From NCBI GenBank assembly GCA_031178645.1, contig JAPSIP010000052.1, positions 1 to 8,868 of the forward strand: a DNA stretch of 8,868 nucleotides, read 5' to 3'. This document shows positions 1 through 6,786 of this stretch, piece after piece. This DNA is from Paracoccus sp. (in: a-proteobacteria). GTDB lineage: Bacteria > Pseudomonadota > Alphaproteobacteria > Rhodobacterales > Rhodobacteraceae. Position 1 is the stretch's first letter. Each line of letters begins with the position of its first letter. A program made the translations under genes and the position numbers. The notes below the pieces were generated by a model. That model saw only the letters and a list, made by a program, of their open reading frames with translations. It was not told the origin of the DNA and did not search any database.

Positions 1-312
1 CTCCATGAAGTCCATCGCCCCGATCCGCATCGCCTCGACGGCCATGGGCACGTCGCCATGACCGGTGATCAGGATCACCGGCAGGCCCGAATCCAGGCCC
101 ATCAGGCGCTTCAGGAAGGCGATGCCGTCCATGCCGGGCATCCGGATGTCGGACACCACGATCCCGGGCCAGTCGGCCCCGATGACCTTCAGCGCGTCTT
201 CGGCACTGGGATAGGTTTCGGTTTCAAACCCGGACAGGACCAACCACTGGCTGATCGATTCCCGCATGTCGGGTTCGTCGTCGACAATCGCAATCTTCAA
301 TTTGCGGGACAT
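1..312 (-). CDS. dctD: C4-dicarboxylate response regulator DctD, N-terminal receiver domain (partial)
   Basis: This is the first 104 codons of a response regulator; the rest lies beyond the left edge. It starts at ATG (312) after an AGGAAG ribosome site. The fragment is a complete-looking receiver domain apart from its last helix: acidic pair D11-D12, phosphoacceptor D55 in VSDIRMPGMDG, and switch residue T83 in LITGHGDVPMAVEAM. That last motif is typical of DctD-type NtrC-family regulators, which carry a sigma-54-interacting AAA+ domain and a Fis-type helix-turn-helix after the receiver. Those parts are not visible, so the sigma-54 role is inferred. The gene lies 22 bases after the dctB stop, on the same strand, so it is almost certainly cotranscribed with its cognate kinase. 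By family knowledge, phosphorylated DctD activates the C4-dicarboxylate transporter genes. Another NtrC-family paralogue is possible, but the neighbour favours DctD. Confidence 0.88.
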   Translation of the reverse strand, partial: MSRKLKIAIVDDEPDMRESISQWLVLSGFETETYPSAEDALKVIGADWPGIVVSDIRMPGMDGIAFLKRLMGLDSGLPVILITGHGDVPMAVEAMRIGAMDFME

Positions 313-334
313 TGGGACTTCCTCTCTCGAACAG

Positions 335-2149
335 TCATTCGGCGGCCAGGGCCTGCGGGTCCTGCCTTGGCTTCTGCAAGGGCAGTTCCACCGCGAACAC
401 GGCGCCTTCATCTTCGTTATGGGCGGTCAGGCGGCCGCCGAAATCGGCGACGATGCTGGACGAGATGGCAAGGCCCAACCCCGTCCCCTCGCCCGGTTTC
501 TTCGTGGTCCAGAACGGCTCGAACAGCTTTTCTAGATCCAGGATGCCGGGACCGTTGTCGCGCACCAGCACATAGGCATGGGCGCCGGTTTCCACGGTGA
601 TCTCGATCCGGGCATCGCGCTTGTCGCGCACCGCATCGACGGCATTGCGCAGCAGGTTGATGATGACCTGTTCCAGCCGGATCCGGTCGGCCATGACCGT
701 CACCGGGCGGCGCGGCAGGTTGCGAGTCACGCGGATGGTGCGGCCGCGCAACTGCGGCTCCATCATGGTCAGGGCGCTGCTGACGGCGGCACGCAGATCC
801 ACAGGCTCGACCGCCTCGCCGCCCTTGCGGGCATAAGATTTCAGTTGGCGGGTGATCGCGCCCATGCGTTCGATCAGGTCGTCGATCCGCTGGAAGCTGG
901 ACAAGGCCTCCTCGGACCGGCCGCGCTGCAGCAGCAGGCGCGCGCCGGCCAGATAGGTCTTCATCGCGGCCAGGGGCTGGTTCAGCTCGTGGCTGACGCC
1001 TGCCGACATCTCGCCCAGTGCTGCCAGCTTGGATGATTGCTGCACGGTCTGTTCCGCGACCCGCAGTTCCTTCTGCATCCGTTCCCGTTCCGCGATCTCT
1101 CGCGTCAGGCGCATGTTCAGCGCCCGCAGGTCCGCAGATTCGCGCATATAGGCGACCGACTGGCTGCGCGCCCGGCGGGACAGGACATAGAAGGTCCCCG
1201 CCAGCAGGATCGCGAAGCCCATGATCTCAAGCGCAAGGACCGCGTTCACCTGTTCCCGGACCGAGGCATAGGTGGTGAAGCTGATCATCCGCCAGCCGCG
1301 GAACGGTATTCGCGCCTCGGCCTGCATGACGGCGCGGCCCTGGACATAAGCGTCGATCGGCAGCGCGGTCCAGTCGGCGGTGACCTGGAAGGCCCGCTGG
1401 ATCGCCGAAGGCGCGTCGCGCACCGCCAGGGCCTCGGGCATGGTCAGGCCGCGCCAGCGGGGTTCAGTGGCAAGGATGATGTTGCCTTCGCTGTCGGTTA
1501 CGGCCACCGCGTCGGAAATGCCCGCCCAGGATCGTTCCAGCCGGCTGAGGTCGGCCCCCACCACGATCACGCCCAGCGTCTTGCCATCGGCCACGACCGC
1601 GCGGGAATAGGTGAATTCATAGCCCCCGCCGCCTTGGTTGGCGACGGTGAAGACCGTGTCGCGCGACCGCAGCGCCTCGACATAAAAGGGCGACAGGACG
1701 TTGTTCGTGCCCAGTTGATACCGGTCGGTGGACCCCACCGTGCGCCCCGAGGCATCCAGCAGCCGGATCGACGCCGCGCCGATTTCCTTTTGCGCGGCGA
1801 TCAACCGGGCCGAGGTGGTCGAGAATTCGTTGCTGTTCAGCGACCCGATCAAGGCCGGGTCGCGCGCCAGCAGCAGGGGCACCACCGCCGTCCGCTGCAG
1901 TTCGGACAGCAGGTTCCCGGTATAAAGCGCTAGCCGCAGTTCGGACCGCACGCGGGTGTTTTCCGAAAAGCGCGTCGTCAGCCAGGCATTGGTCGTCCAG
2001 ATCGAGACGATCGCCAGCATGAAGATCAGCGCAACGGCAATCCGCAGCCACCACGGGTTGCCGGGTTGGGACAGCCGCGGCCGCACACGCTCTGACGCGC
2101 TGACGCTGTCCTTGTCCTCGATCACCTGTGAAGCCCGGTCCTGTTGCAC
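335..2149 (-). CDS. dctB: C4-dicarboxylate sensor histidine kinase DctB
   Basis: This 604-residue membrane histidine kinase is close to the usual DctB length. A first membrane helix spans about residues 36-56. A periplasmic sensor region of about 240 residues follows, which in DctB is a double PAS/Cache fold that binds succinate, fumarate or malate. A second membrane helix spans about 302-323, then a charged linker, probably coiled coil, at about 335-372. The dimerisation domain carries phospho-acceptor H387 in the H box GVSHELNQPLAAMKTYL. The catalytic domain shows the N box (N502 in INLLRNAVDAV), G1 (DNGPGI, 531-536), F box (LFEPFWTTK, 542-550) and G2 (GEGTGLGLAIS, 553-563). It should phosphorylate DctD, encoded immediately downstream. 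The start is a GTG without a convincing ribosome site, and an in-frame stop lies just upstream. A second GTG at codon 9 is the main alternative. purQ lies 39 bases upstream on the same strand, so readthrough from purQ is possible. Confidence 0.92.
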   Translation of the reverse strand: MQQDRASQVIEDKDSVSASERVRPRLSQPGNPWWLRIAVALIFMLAIVSIWTTNAWLTTRFSENTRVRSELRLALYTGNLLSELQRTAVVPLLLARDPALIGSLNSNEFSTTSARLIAAQKEIGAASIRLLDASGRTVGSTDRYQLGTNNVLSPFYVEALRSRDTVFTVANQGGGGYEFTYSRAVVADGKTLGVIVVGADLSRLERSWAGISDAVAVTDSEGNIILATEPRWRGLTMPEALAVRDAPSAIQRAFQVTADWTALPIDAYVQGRAVMQAEARIPFRGWRMISFTTYASVREQVNAVLALEIMGFAILLAGTFYVLSRRARSQSVAYMRESADLRALNMRLTREIAERERMQKELRVAEQTVQQSSKLAALGEMSAGVSHELNQPLAAMKTYLAGARLLLQRGRSEEALSSFQRIDDLIERMGAITRQLKSYARKGGEAVEPVDLRAAVSSALTMMEPQLRGRTIRVTRNLPRRPVTVMADRIRLEQVIINLLRNAVDAVRDKRDARIEITVETGAHAYVLVRDNGPGILDLEKLFEPFWTTKKPGEGTGLGLAISSSIVADFGGRLTAHNEDEGAVFAVELPLQKPRQDPQALAAE

Positions 2150-2188
2150 AACTGCCGCACTCTAGGCGCAGAAGCCGCCATGCTCAAG

Positions 2189-2857
2189 TCAGGCGTTGAC
2201 AACTCCGTCCACGACCGAGCGGAACAGCGCCGCCCCGTCCGTGCCGCCAAGCGCCGGATCGGCTGCCCGTTCAGGGTGGGGCATCATGCCCAGGACGCGG
2301 CGATTTTCAGAAAGAATGCCGGCAATGTCCCCCACCGAGCCGTTGATTGCGGGCCCATAGGTAAAGGCGATGCGGTCCCCGTCCTGCAGCTGCGCCAGGC
2401 CTTCGGCCGTGATCTGATAATTGCCGTCGTGATGGGCGACGGGGATGCCGATCTGCTGGCCCTTGCGGTACCCCGCAGTAAAGGCGCTGTCCGTGGTCAG
2501 GACATTCAGCGTGGCGGGCTTGCACAGAAAGGTCAGCCCGGTGTTGCGCATCAGCGCGCCGGGCAGCATGCCCAGTTCGGTCAGCACCTGGAAGCCGTTG
2601 CAGATCCCCAGAAGATAGCCGCCCCGTTCCGCATGACGCCGCAGGGCCGCCGCGATGGGAGAATGCGCGGCAATCGCGCCGCAGCGCAAGTAGTCGCCAA
2701 AGGAGAAGCCGCCGGGAATGCCTACAAGGTCAGTGCCTTCCGGCAGATCCTGGTCCTTGTGCCAGACCCGCGTCACATGCGCCCCCGCATTCTGAAGGGC
2801 CACGGCCAAGTCGCGGTCGCAATTCGATCCGGGAAAGGTGATGACGGCGGCTTTCAT
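2189..2857 (-). CDS. purQ: Phosphoribosylformylglycinamidine synthase subunit PurQ (glutaminase)
   Basis: This 222-residue class I glutamine amidotransferase hydrolyses glutamine and passes ammonia to PurL, in complex with PurS, for conversion of FGAR to FGAM in purine synthesis. The sequence shows the PurQ opening KAAVITFPGSNCDRD, the oxyanion region GIPGGFSFGDYLRCG (47-60), nucleophile C86 in LLGICNGFQVLTELG, and the catalytic H194/E196 in MMPHPERA. The length is normal for the short bacterial PurQ that works with separate PurS and PurL subunits. The ATG start is backed by AGGAG seven bases upstream. No purS, purC or purL lies next to it: the 205 bases upstream hold only hairpins and then icd. 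It therefore appears separated from its usual partners on that side. The two-component genes dctB and dctD follow on the same strand. Confidence 0.96.
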   Translation of the reverse strand: MKAAVITFPGSNCDRDLAVALQNAGAHVTRVWHKDQDLPEGTDLVGIPGGFSFGDYLRCGAIAAHSPIAAALRRHAERGGYLLGICNGFQVLTELGMLPGALMRNTGLTFLCKPATLNVLTTDSAFTAGYRKGQQIGIPVAHHDGNYQITAEGLAQLQDGDRIAFTYGPAINGSVGDIAGILSENRRVLGMMPHPERAADPALGGTDGAALFRSVVDGVVNA

Positions 2858-2913
2858 GGGGCTGCTCCTGCTGGGATCGGCTGTGCCTTACTCCAGCTTG
2901 CCCGCCAAAGAAA

Positions 2914-2928
2914 GGGGGCGTTGCCCCC
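2914..2928 (-). terminator. Intrinsic terminator-like hairpin upstream of purQ
   Basis: A perfect 6-bp stem (GGGGGC/GCCCCC, loop of 3) lies 56 bases upstream of the purQ start codon. Read on the minus strand, the stem is followed by TTTCTTTGG, a reasonable uridine-rich tail, so it would stop minus-strand transcription arriving from icd. If it works, purQ must have a promoter within or very close to the remaining 56 bases, or be expressed by readthrough. Confidence 0.55.
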
Positions 2929-2930
2929 GC

Positions 2931-2945
2931 CGCGCGTGCCGCGCG
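2931..2945. repeat. Small GC-only hairpin in the intergenic cluster
   Basis: CGCGCG, a three-base spacer TGC, and a second CGCGCG form a perfect 6-bp stem directly beside the preceding hairpin. There is no T tract on either side. It is best read as one part of the composite hairpin element at 2914-3044. Confidence 0.4.
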
Positions 2946-2954
2946 ACTCCCCCA

Positions 2955-3006
2955 GGATATTTCGGCACAGAAGATGCGGCCTGTTCTCTTCTGTGTCCAA
3001 ATATCC
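2955..3006. repeat. Long imperfect inverted repeat between icd and purQ
   Basis: The left arm GGATATTTCGGCACAGAAG (2955-2973) and right arm CTTCTGTGTCCAAATATCC (2988-3006) are reverse complements at 17 of 19 positions. They are separated by 14 bases. As plus-strand RNA one of the two mismatches becomes a G-U pair, leaving a single C-C mismatch; as minus-strand RNA both remain. The half sequence resembles an intergenic motif I recall as recurrent in Rhodobacteraceae genomes (GGGGATATTTGGACACAGAAG-like). A dispersed REP-like family is therefore plausible but unproven from one window. Confidence 0.7.
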
Positions 3007-3022
3007 CCGCCGGAGGCAAGAA

Positions 3023-3044
3023 GGGCCGGGCGAATGCCCGGCCC
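3023..3044 (-). terminator. Terminator hairpin after icd
   Basis: A perfect 9-bp stem GGGCCGGGC/GCCCGGCCC with a 4-base loop (GAAT on the plus strand) starts 18 bases past the icd stop codon. On the minus strand the stem is followed by TTCTTGCC, a weak T-rich tail. Position, stem strength and tail fit transcription termination of icd, perhaps helped by the second hairpin further on at 2914-2928. Confidence 0.65.
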
Positions 3045-3062
3045 CGTTCCTGTCGCGACGCC

Positions 3063-4274
3063 TTAGTTCAGCGCCTTGTTCAGGTATTCGTCCACCTTTT
3101 CCAGATAGCCCATGGTGGTCAGCCATTTCTGGTCCGGTCCCACCAGCAGCGCCAGGTCCTTGGTCATGTGGCCATCCTCGACCGCCTGCACGGTGACCTT
3201 TTCCAGCGTCTGGGCAAAGTTCAGCAGCGCCGTGTTGTCATCCAGCTTGGCGCGGTGCTTCAAGCCGCCCGTCCAGGCAAAGATCGACGCGATCGAGTTG
3301 GTCGAGGTCTGGTTGCCCTTCTGGTGTTCGCGGTAATGGCGCGTCACGGTGCCATGCGCCGCCTCGGCCTCGACCGTCTTTCCATCGGGCGTCATCAGCA
3401 CGCTGGTCATCAGCCCCAGCGAGCCGAAGCCCTGCGCCACGGTGTCCGACTGCACATCCCCGTCATAGTTCTTGCAGGCCCAGACATAGCCGCCCGACCA
3501 TTTCAGGTTCGACGCCACCATGTCGTCGATCAGGCGGTGTTCATAGGTGATGCCGGCCTTCTTGAACTGGTCTGCGAATTCCGCGTCGAACACTTCCTGG
3601 AAGATATCCTTGAAGCGGCCGTCATAGGCCTTGAGGATGGTGTTCTTGGTCGACAGATAGACCGGGAAGCCGCGCTGCAGGCCATAGTTCATGGAAGCAC
3701 GGGCGAAATCACGGATGGAATCGTCCAGGTTGTACATGGCCATTGCCACGCCCGAGGACGGGGCTTGGAAGACCTCGTGCTCGATCGTCTCGCCGTCCTC
3801 GCCCACGAACTTGATGGTCAGCTTGCCCCTGCCGGGGAAGCGGAAATCGGTGGCCTTGTACTGGTCGCCGAAGGCGTGGCGGCCGACGATCACGGGCTTG
3901 GTCCAGTGCGGCACCAGGCGCGGCACGTTCTGGCAGATGATCGGCTCGCGGAAGATCACGCCGCCCAGGATGTTGCGGATCGTGCCGTTGGGCGATTTCC
4001 ACATCTTCTTGAGGCCGAATTCCTCGACGCGCTGTTCGTCGGGGGTGATGGTCGCGCATTTGACGCCCACGCCATATTGCTTGATGGCGTTGGCCGCGTC
4101 GATGGTGACCTGGTCTTCGGTGCGGTCGCGTTCCTCGATGCCCAGGTCGTAGTATTTCAGATCCACGTCCAGATAGGGCAGGATCAGCTTCTGCTTGATG
4201 AAGTCCCAGATGATCCGGGTCATCTCGTCGCCGTCAAGCTCGACGACGGGGTTGGCTACCTTGATCTTCGACAT
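3063..4274 (-). CDS. icd: NADP-dependent isocitrate dehydrogenase (IDH1-like, type II)
   Basis: This 403-residue enzyme oxidises and decarboxylates isocitrate to 2-oxoglutarate in the TCA cycle, yielding NADPH. It belongs to the homodimeric class that includes human IDH1/2, not the E. coli Icd class. With ATG 4274 as residue 1, the substrate residues fall at the human IDH1 numbers: T77, S94 (KSPNGT), R100, R109, R132 ([10 protein letters not shown]) and Y139. Also visible are the [12 protein letters not shown] lysine region, the metal-binding [11 protein letters not shown] aspartates and the NADP-binding [13 protein letters not shown] segment. An in-frame ATG two codons upstream (4280) is disfavoured because the AAAGGGA ribosome site would touch it, whereas it lies six bases from ATG 4274. 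The gene is divergent from the Hint gene and is followed by terminator hairpins. All catalytic residues checked are intact. Confidence 0.97.
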   Translation of the reverse strand: MSKIKVANPVVELDGDEMTRIIWDFIKQKLILPYLDVDLKYYDLGIEERDRTEDQVTIDAANAIKQYGVGVKCATITPDEQRVEEFGLKKMWKSPNGTIRNILGGVIFREPIICQNVPRLVPHWTKPVIVGRHAFGDQYKATDFRFPGRGKLTIKFVGEDGETIEHEVFQAPSSGVAMAMYNLDDSIRDFARASMNYGLQRGFPVYLSTKNTILKAYDGRFKDIFQEVFDAEFADQFKKAGITYEHRLIDDMVASNLKWSGGYVWACKNYDGDVQSDTVAQGFGSLGLMTSVLMTPDGKTVEAEAAHGTVTRHYREHQKGNQTSTNSIASIFAWTGGLKHRAKLDDNTALLNFAQTLEKVTVQAVEDGHMTKDLALLVGPDQKWLTTMGYLEKVDEYLNKALN

Positions 4275-4280
4275 GGGCAT

Positions 4281-4287
4281 TCCCTTT
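4281..4287 (-). promoter_or_regulatory. Ribosome binding site that decides the icd start
   Basis: Minus-strand AAAGGGA runs directly into the upstream ATG (4280) with no spacing, but sits six bases before the second in-frame ATG (4274). This favours the shorter protein, which also matches IDH1 numbering. Confidence 0.7.
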
Positions 4288-4428
4288 GGCGTTGGATTCG
4301 GCTGCCGCTATAGCCGGGAAACGCCGGAAAGGAAAGAATGTATGCAGCGGTATGCAATCGTGCCGGCGGCATCGCTCCACTGTTGCAGAATCATGACAGT
4401 CGGCTGATCTGCGGCGATTTTTAGGATT

Positions 4429-4455
4429 ATCCGATAGAAAACTCGGATGCTTTTT
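4429..4455 (+). terminator. Terminator-like hairpin in the divergent spacer, upstream of the Hint gene
   Basis: ATCCGA (4429-4434) and TCGGAT (4443-4448) form a perfect 6-bp stem with an 8-base loop. One extra G-U pair is possible at its base. GC and then five T (4451-4455) follow on the plus strand. This has the form of a weak intrinsic terminator, yet it lies about 55 bases before a plus-strand start codon with no plus-strand gene upstream of it. It could be a leader attenuator, the end of a short RNA, or chance. Confidence 0.4.
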
Positions 4456-4509
4456 CAACCTGGGGGTGATATCCGGAAGCGGTAGTAGTTACGAGTATTA
4501 GGTGTTTTC

Positions 4510-5655
4510 ATGGCGTTAGTCACATGGATGTGGCTGGGCAACCATGCGCAGGTCAATGCAACCAAGGGCACGCCGTCGACCGAGATCGAGGCTGACAGTC
4601 TAGCCGGATACGGCGCCGTTGGGACCGCGCAGATCAAGGCGGTCACGCTGAAAGGCGATACCCGCACGATCACCGTCGACGGCAAGCGGGTCGAGGCTTT
4701 CGCGACAACCTATAACGACGACAGCATGGGCCGGGATGTCACCGATTCCCGCATGACCTATGAAGCCCCGTCGTCGGGCAAGGCCGTCACCACCACGATC
4801 ACCGGCTTTCTGTCGGTCCGTTACCAGTTGACCTTTCCGGACGGCGGCACGTCGAAGCAGGACGGCGTGCTGATCCAGATGAAGAACGGCGACATGTTCT
4901 TCCGCCCCTCAAAGGATGCCCTGCCCCAATGGGACGGGATCGATGCCCTGCGCGGGGTCAAGATCCTGTCGGCGGATCCGTTGGACCGGAACACCTATGT
5001 GGCGACGATCTCGTTCCGGCCGACGATCTTCGATCTTCCAATCAGTTGCTTCACCAGCGGAACGCTGATCGCCACCGACGAGGGCGAGCGTCGGGTCGAG
5101 GACATTCGTGTCGGCGACATGGTGCAGACGCGGGACAACGGGCTTCAACCCGTCCGCTGGACCGGGTGCCGCCATGTCACGGCTGCCGAGATCGGGGCGA
5201 ATGCCGCGCTTGCCCCTGTCCGCATCGCCCGTGGCGCGCTTGGCCCGGACATGCCGGTGCAGGATCTTCTGGTGTCCCAGCAGCACCGGATCCTTGTGCG
5301 TTCGGCCATCGCCACGCGGATGTTCGGCGCGCAGGAACTGCTGGTTGCCGCCAAGCACCTGACCGAGGTCGAGGGCATCGACATCCTTCCCGATATCGCC
5401 GGCGTCACCTATGTCCACCTGATGTTCGGCGCGCACGAAATCCTGACCTCGAACGGTGCCCAGTCCGAATCACTTTATCCGGGTCCGCAGGCCCTGCTGG
5501 CCTTGGGCGAGGCCGCGAATGAGATCTTCACGCTTTTCCCGGAGTTGCGGGACGGCGTTGCGGATTTTCCGGGCGCACGGCCCTTCGTTGCGGGTAAGAA
5601 GGCGCGGCAGTTGGCTTCGCGCCATGCAGCCAACCGAAAGCCGCTGGCCGGCTGA
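4510..5655 (+). CDS. Hint-domain protein (Hedgehog/intein-type, Hint_2-like)
   Basis: This 381-residue protein has an uncharacterised N-terminal region of about 175 residues followed by a Hint domain, about 179-325. The domain opens with the nucleophile-type C180 in SCFTSGTLIATDEGERRVEDIRVGDMV. A second block holds VSQQHRILV (S256, H259), and a third reads YVHLMFGAHEIL (H303, H309), then SESLYPGPQALLAL. This is the pattern of the Hint_2 family common in Rhodobacterales. It lacks the His-Asn plus Cys/Ser ending of a splicing intein, so protein splicing is unlikely; any autocleavage at C180 is inference. There is no obvious signal peptide and no GGxGxD calcium-binding (RTX) repeat. The start is ATG 4510 with AGGTG five bases upstream; ATG 4528 is an alternative. 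Its stop touches the stop of the convergent HD gene. The cellular role is unknown. Confidence 0.85.
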   Translation: MALVTWMWLGNHAQVNATKGTPSTEIEADSLAGYGAVGTAQIKAVTLKGDTRTITVDGKRVEAFATTYNDDSMGRDVTDSRMTYEAPSSGKAVTTTITGFLSVRYQLTFPDGGTSKQDGVLIQMKNGDMFFRPSKDALPQWDGIDALRGVKILSADPLDRNTYVATISFRPTIFDLPISCFTSGTLIATDEGERRVEDIRVGDMVQTRDNGLQPVRWTGCRHVTAAEIGANAALAPVRIARGALGPDMPVQDLLVSQQHRILVRSAIATRMFGAQELLVAAKHLTEVEGIDILPDIAGVTYVHLMFGAHEILTSNGAQSESLYPGPQALLALGEAANEIFTLFPELRDGVADFPGARPFVAGKKARQLASRHAANRKPLAG

Positions 5656-6783
5656 TCAGGACAGAAACTCTTGCACCCGGGGGCGCAGCCATTGCCACAG
5701 GACTGGCGCGCCCTGGGTGATCTTGCGGCCCACGCGCGATTCGATGTCGGCAAAGGTCACACCATAGTCAACCCAACCGATGCCCCCGGACCGCAGGTTC
5801 TGCATGACCGGCTGGCACCGGTCCAGCGACTTGGCGAAGACGGCATCGGGTGTCGCGGCGGCTTCGAATTCCTGCCACAGCGACAGGAAGTCCTGCCCCT
5901 GGGCTTCGGGCAGCAGGCCGAAGATGCGGCGCGCGGCCTGTGCCTCGGCCGCCTGGATTTCGGCCGATCCATGTGCCTGGCCCTTCGCGGAATGCAGCGG
6001 CACGTCGCCCACGTCGATCTCGACCAGATCATGCAGCAGAAGCATCCGGATCACCCGCCCCGGATCGACACCCGGCCCCGCAAGATCGGCAAAGGCAAGG
6101 GCGTAAAGCGCCAGGTGCCAGCTATGCTCGGCGCTGTTTTCGCGGCGAGAGCCGTCGGTCAGAAGGTTCGCGCGGAGGACGGTCTTCAGGCGGTCGGCCT
6201 CGGCCAGGAAGGCCAGCCGCCGGGTCAGGTCATTCTCGGCGGGCGGCAAACCTGCCAAGGCGGCATTGGCCCAGGCCAGGGCCTCGGGCCATTCGGCCGC
6301 AAGGCGCGCGGCACGCCCGCCGTTCAGGTTGTCGCGGACGATCGCCACATGATCGGCCAAGGGCTGCGGTGCCAGAAGCACCTGGAACAGCGGCTGGCTG
6401 TGGTCCATCCGCTTGGCCATGACGGCATCGGGCGTCTGGCCCGCCTCGAACTCGCGCCAAAGGGCGATCAGGGCGTCCCGGTCGGGCGACAGGCCGAAGA
6501 TCCGGTCGGCCGCCTGCGCCTCGGCCAGGGCCAGGGCGGTGGCGTCATGGTCCAGGTGAATGGGCTGGTCACCCGTGTCGATTTCAACCAGGTCATGCAG
6601 CAGCAGCATCGCGATGGCACGGTCGGATGCGCCGAACACCATGGCCTGCAAGGCGACATGCCAGCTGTGTTCGGCGCTGTTTTCCGGCCGCGACAGGTCC
6701 ATCAGCACATTCGCCCGATCCACCGACTTCAACCGGTCGGCCTCGACCAGGAAGTCGAACTGGCGCGCGATGGGGCCGGACAT
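5656..6783 (-). CDS. Tandem HD-domain phosphohydrolase (two YfbR-like HD domains)
   Basis: This 375-residue protein consists of two homologous HD domains of the HD_3/YfbR-like type, whose single-domain members are about 190-200 residues. Domain 1 covers about 10-140, domain 2 about 191-375. Each opens with FL(V/A)EADRLK and keeps ENSAEHSWH, MLLLHDLVEID and a late TPDAV(M/F)AK..D motif. The predicted metal ligands are complete in both: H39, H63, D64, D127 and H220, H251, D252, D321. Domain 2 has about seven extra residues before its HD motif and a normal-looking C-terminal tail (VLWQWLRPRVQEFL). In domain 1 the equivalent tail has become a linker, about 141-189. Single-domain relatives include 5'-deoxynucleotidases; the substrate here is unknown. 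It starts 3 bases after the upstream hydrolase stop, implying translational coupling. The two halves are also similar at DNA level around the ENSAEHSWH codons, consistent with internal duplication. Confidence 0.88.
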   Translation of the reverse strand: MSGPIARQFDFLVEADRLKSVDRANVLMDLSRPENSAEHSWHVALQAMVFGASDRAIAMLLLHDLVEIDTGDQPIHLDHDATALALAEAQAADRIFGLSPDRDALIALWREFEAGQTPDAVMAKRMDHSQPLFQVLLAPQPLADHVAIVRDNLNGGRAARLAAEWPEALAWANAALAGLPPAENDLTRRLAFLAEADRLKTVLRANLLTDGSRRENSAEHSWHLALYALAFADLAGPGVDPGRVIRMLLLHDLVEIDVGDVPLHSAKGQAHGSAEIQAAEAQAARRIFGLLPEAQGQDFLSLWQEFEAAATPDAVFAKSLDRCQPVMQNLRSGGIGWVDYGVTFADIESRVGRKITQGAPVLWQWLRPRVQEFLS

Positions 6784-6786
6784 GAC

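Noticed and set aside
1037..1933. 298-codon plus-strand frame opposite dctB
   Set aside because: It has low-complexity composition and no conserved motif, and it lies wholly within a well-supported kinase gene.
2144..3196. 350-codon plus-strand frame opposite purQ and the hairpin cluster
   Set aside because: It crosses purQ, several hairpins and the end of icd; no domain is visible.
2838..4313. 491-codon open frame on the plus strand opposite icd
   Set aside because: It is an antisense shadow: icd on the other strand has all catalytic residues, a ribosome site and normal length, while this frame is His/Arg/Gly/Ala-rich with no motif.
4352..4357. TTGCAT on the minus strand as an icd -35 element
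   Set aside because: No acceptable -10 hexamer lies 16-18 bases downstream.
4330..4407. Short plus-strand reading frame beginning MQRYAIVPAAS in the icd/Hint spacer
   Set aside because: It is only about 25 codons, with no recognisable motif. A GGAAAGGA stretch lies upstream, but that alone does not support a gene.
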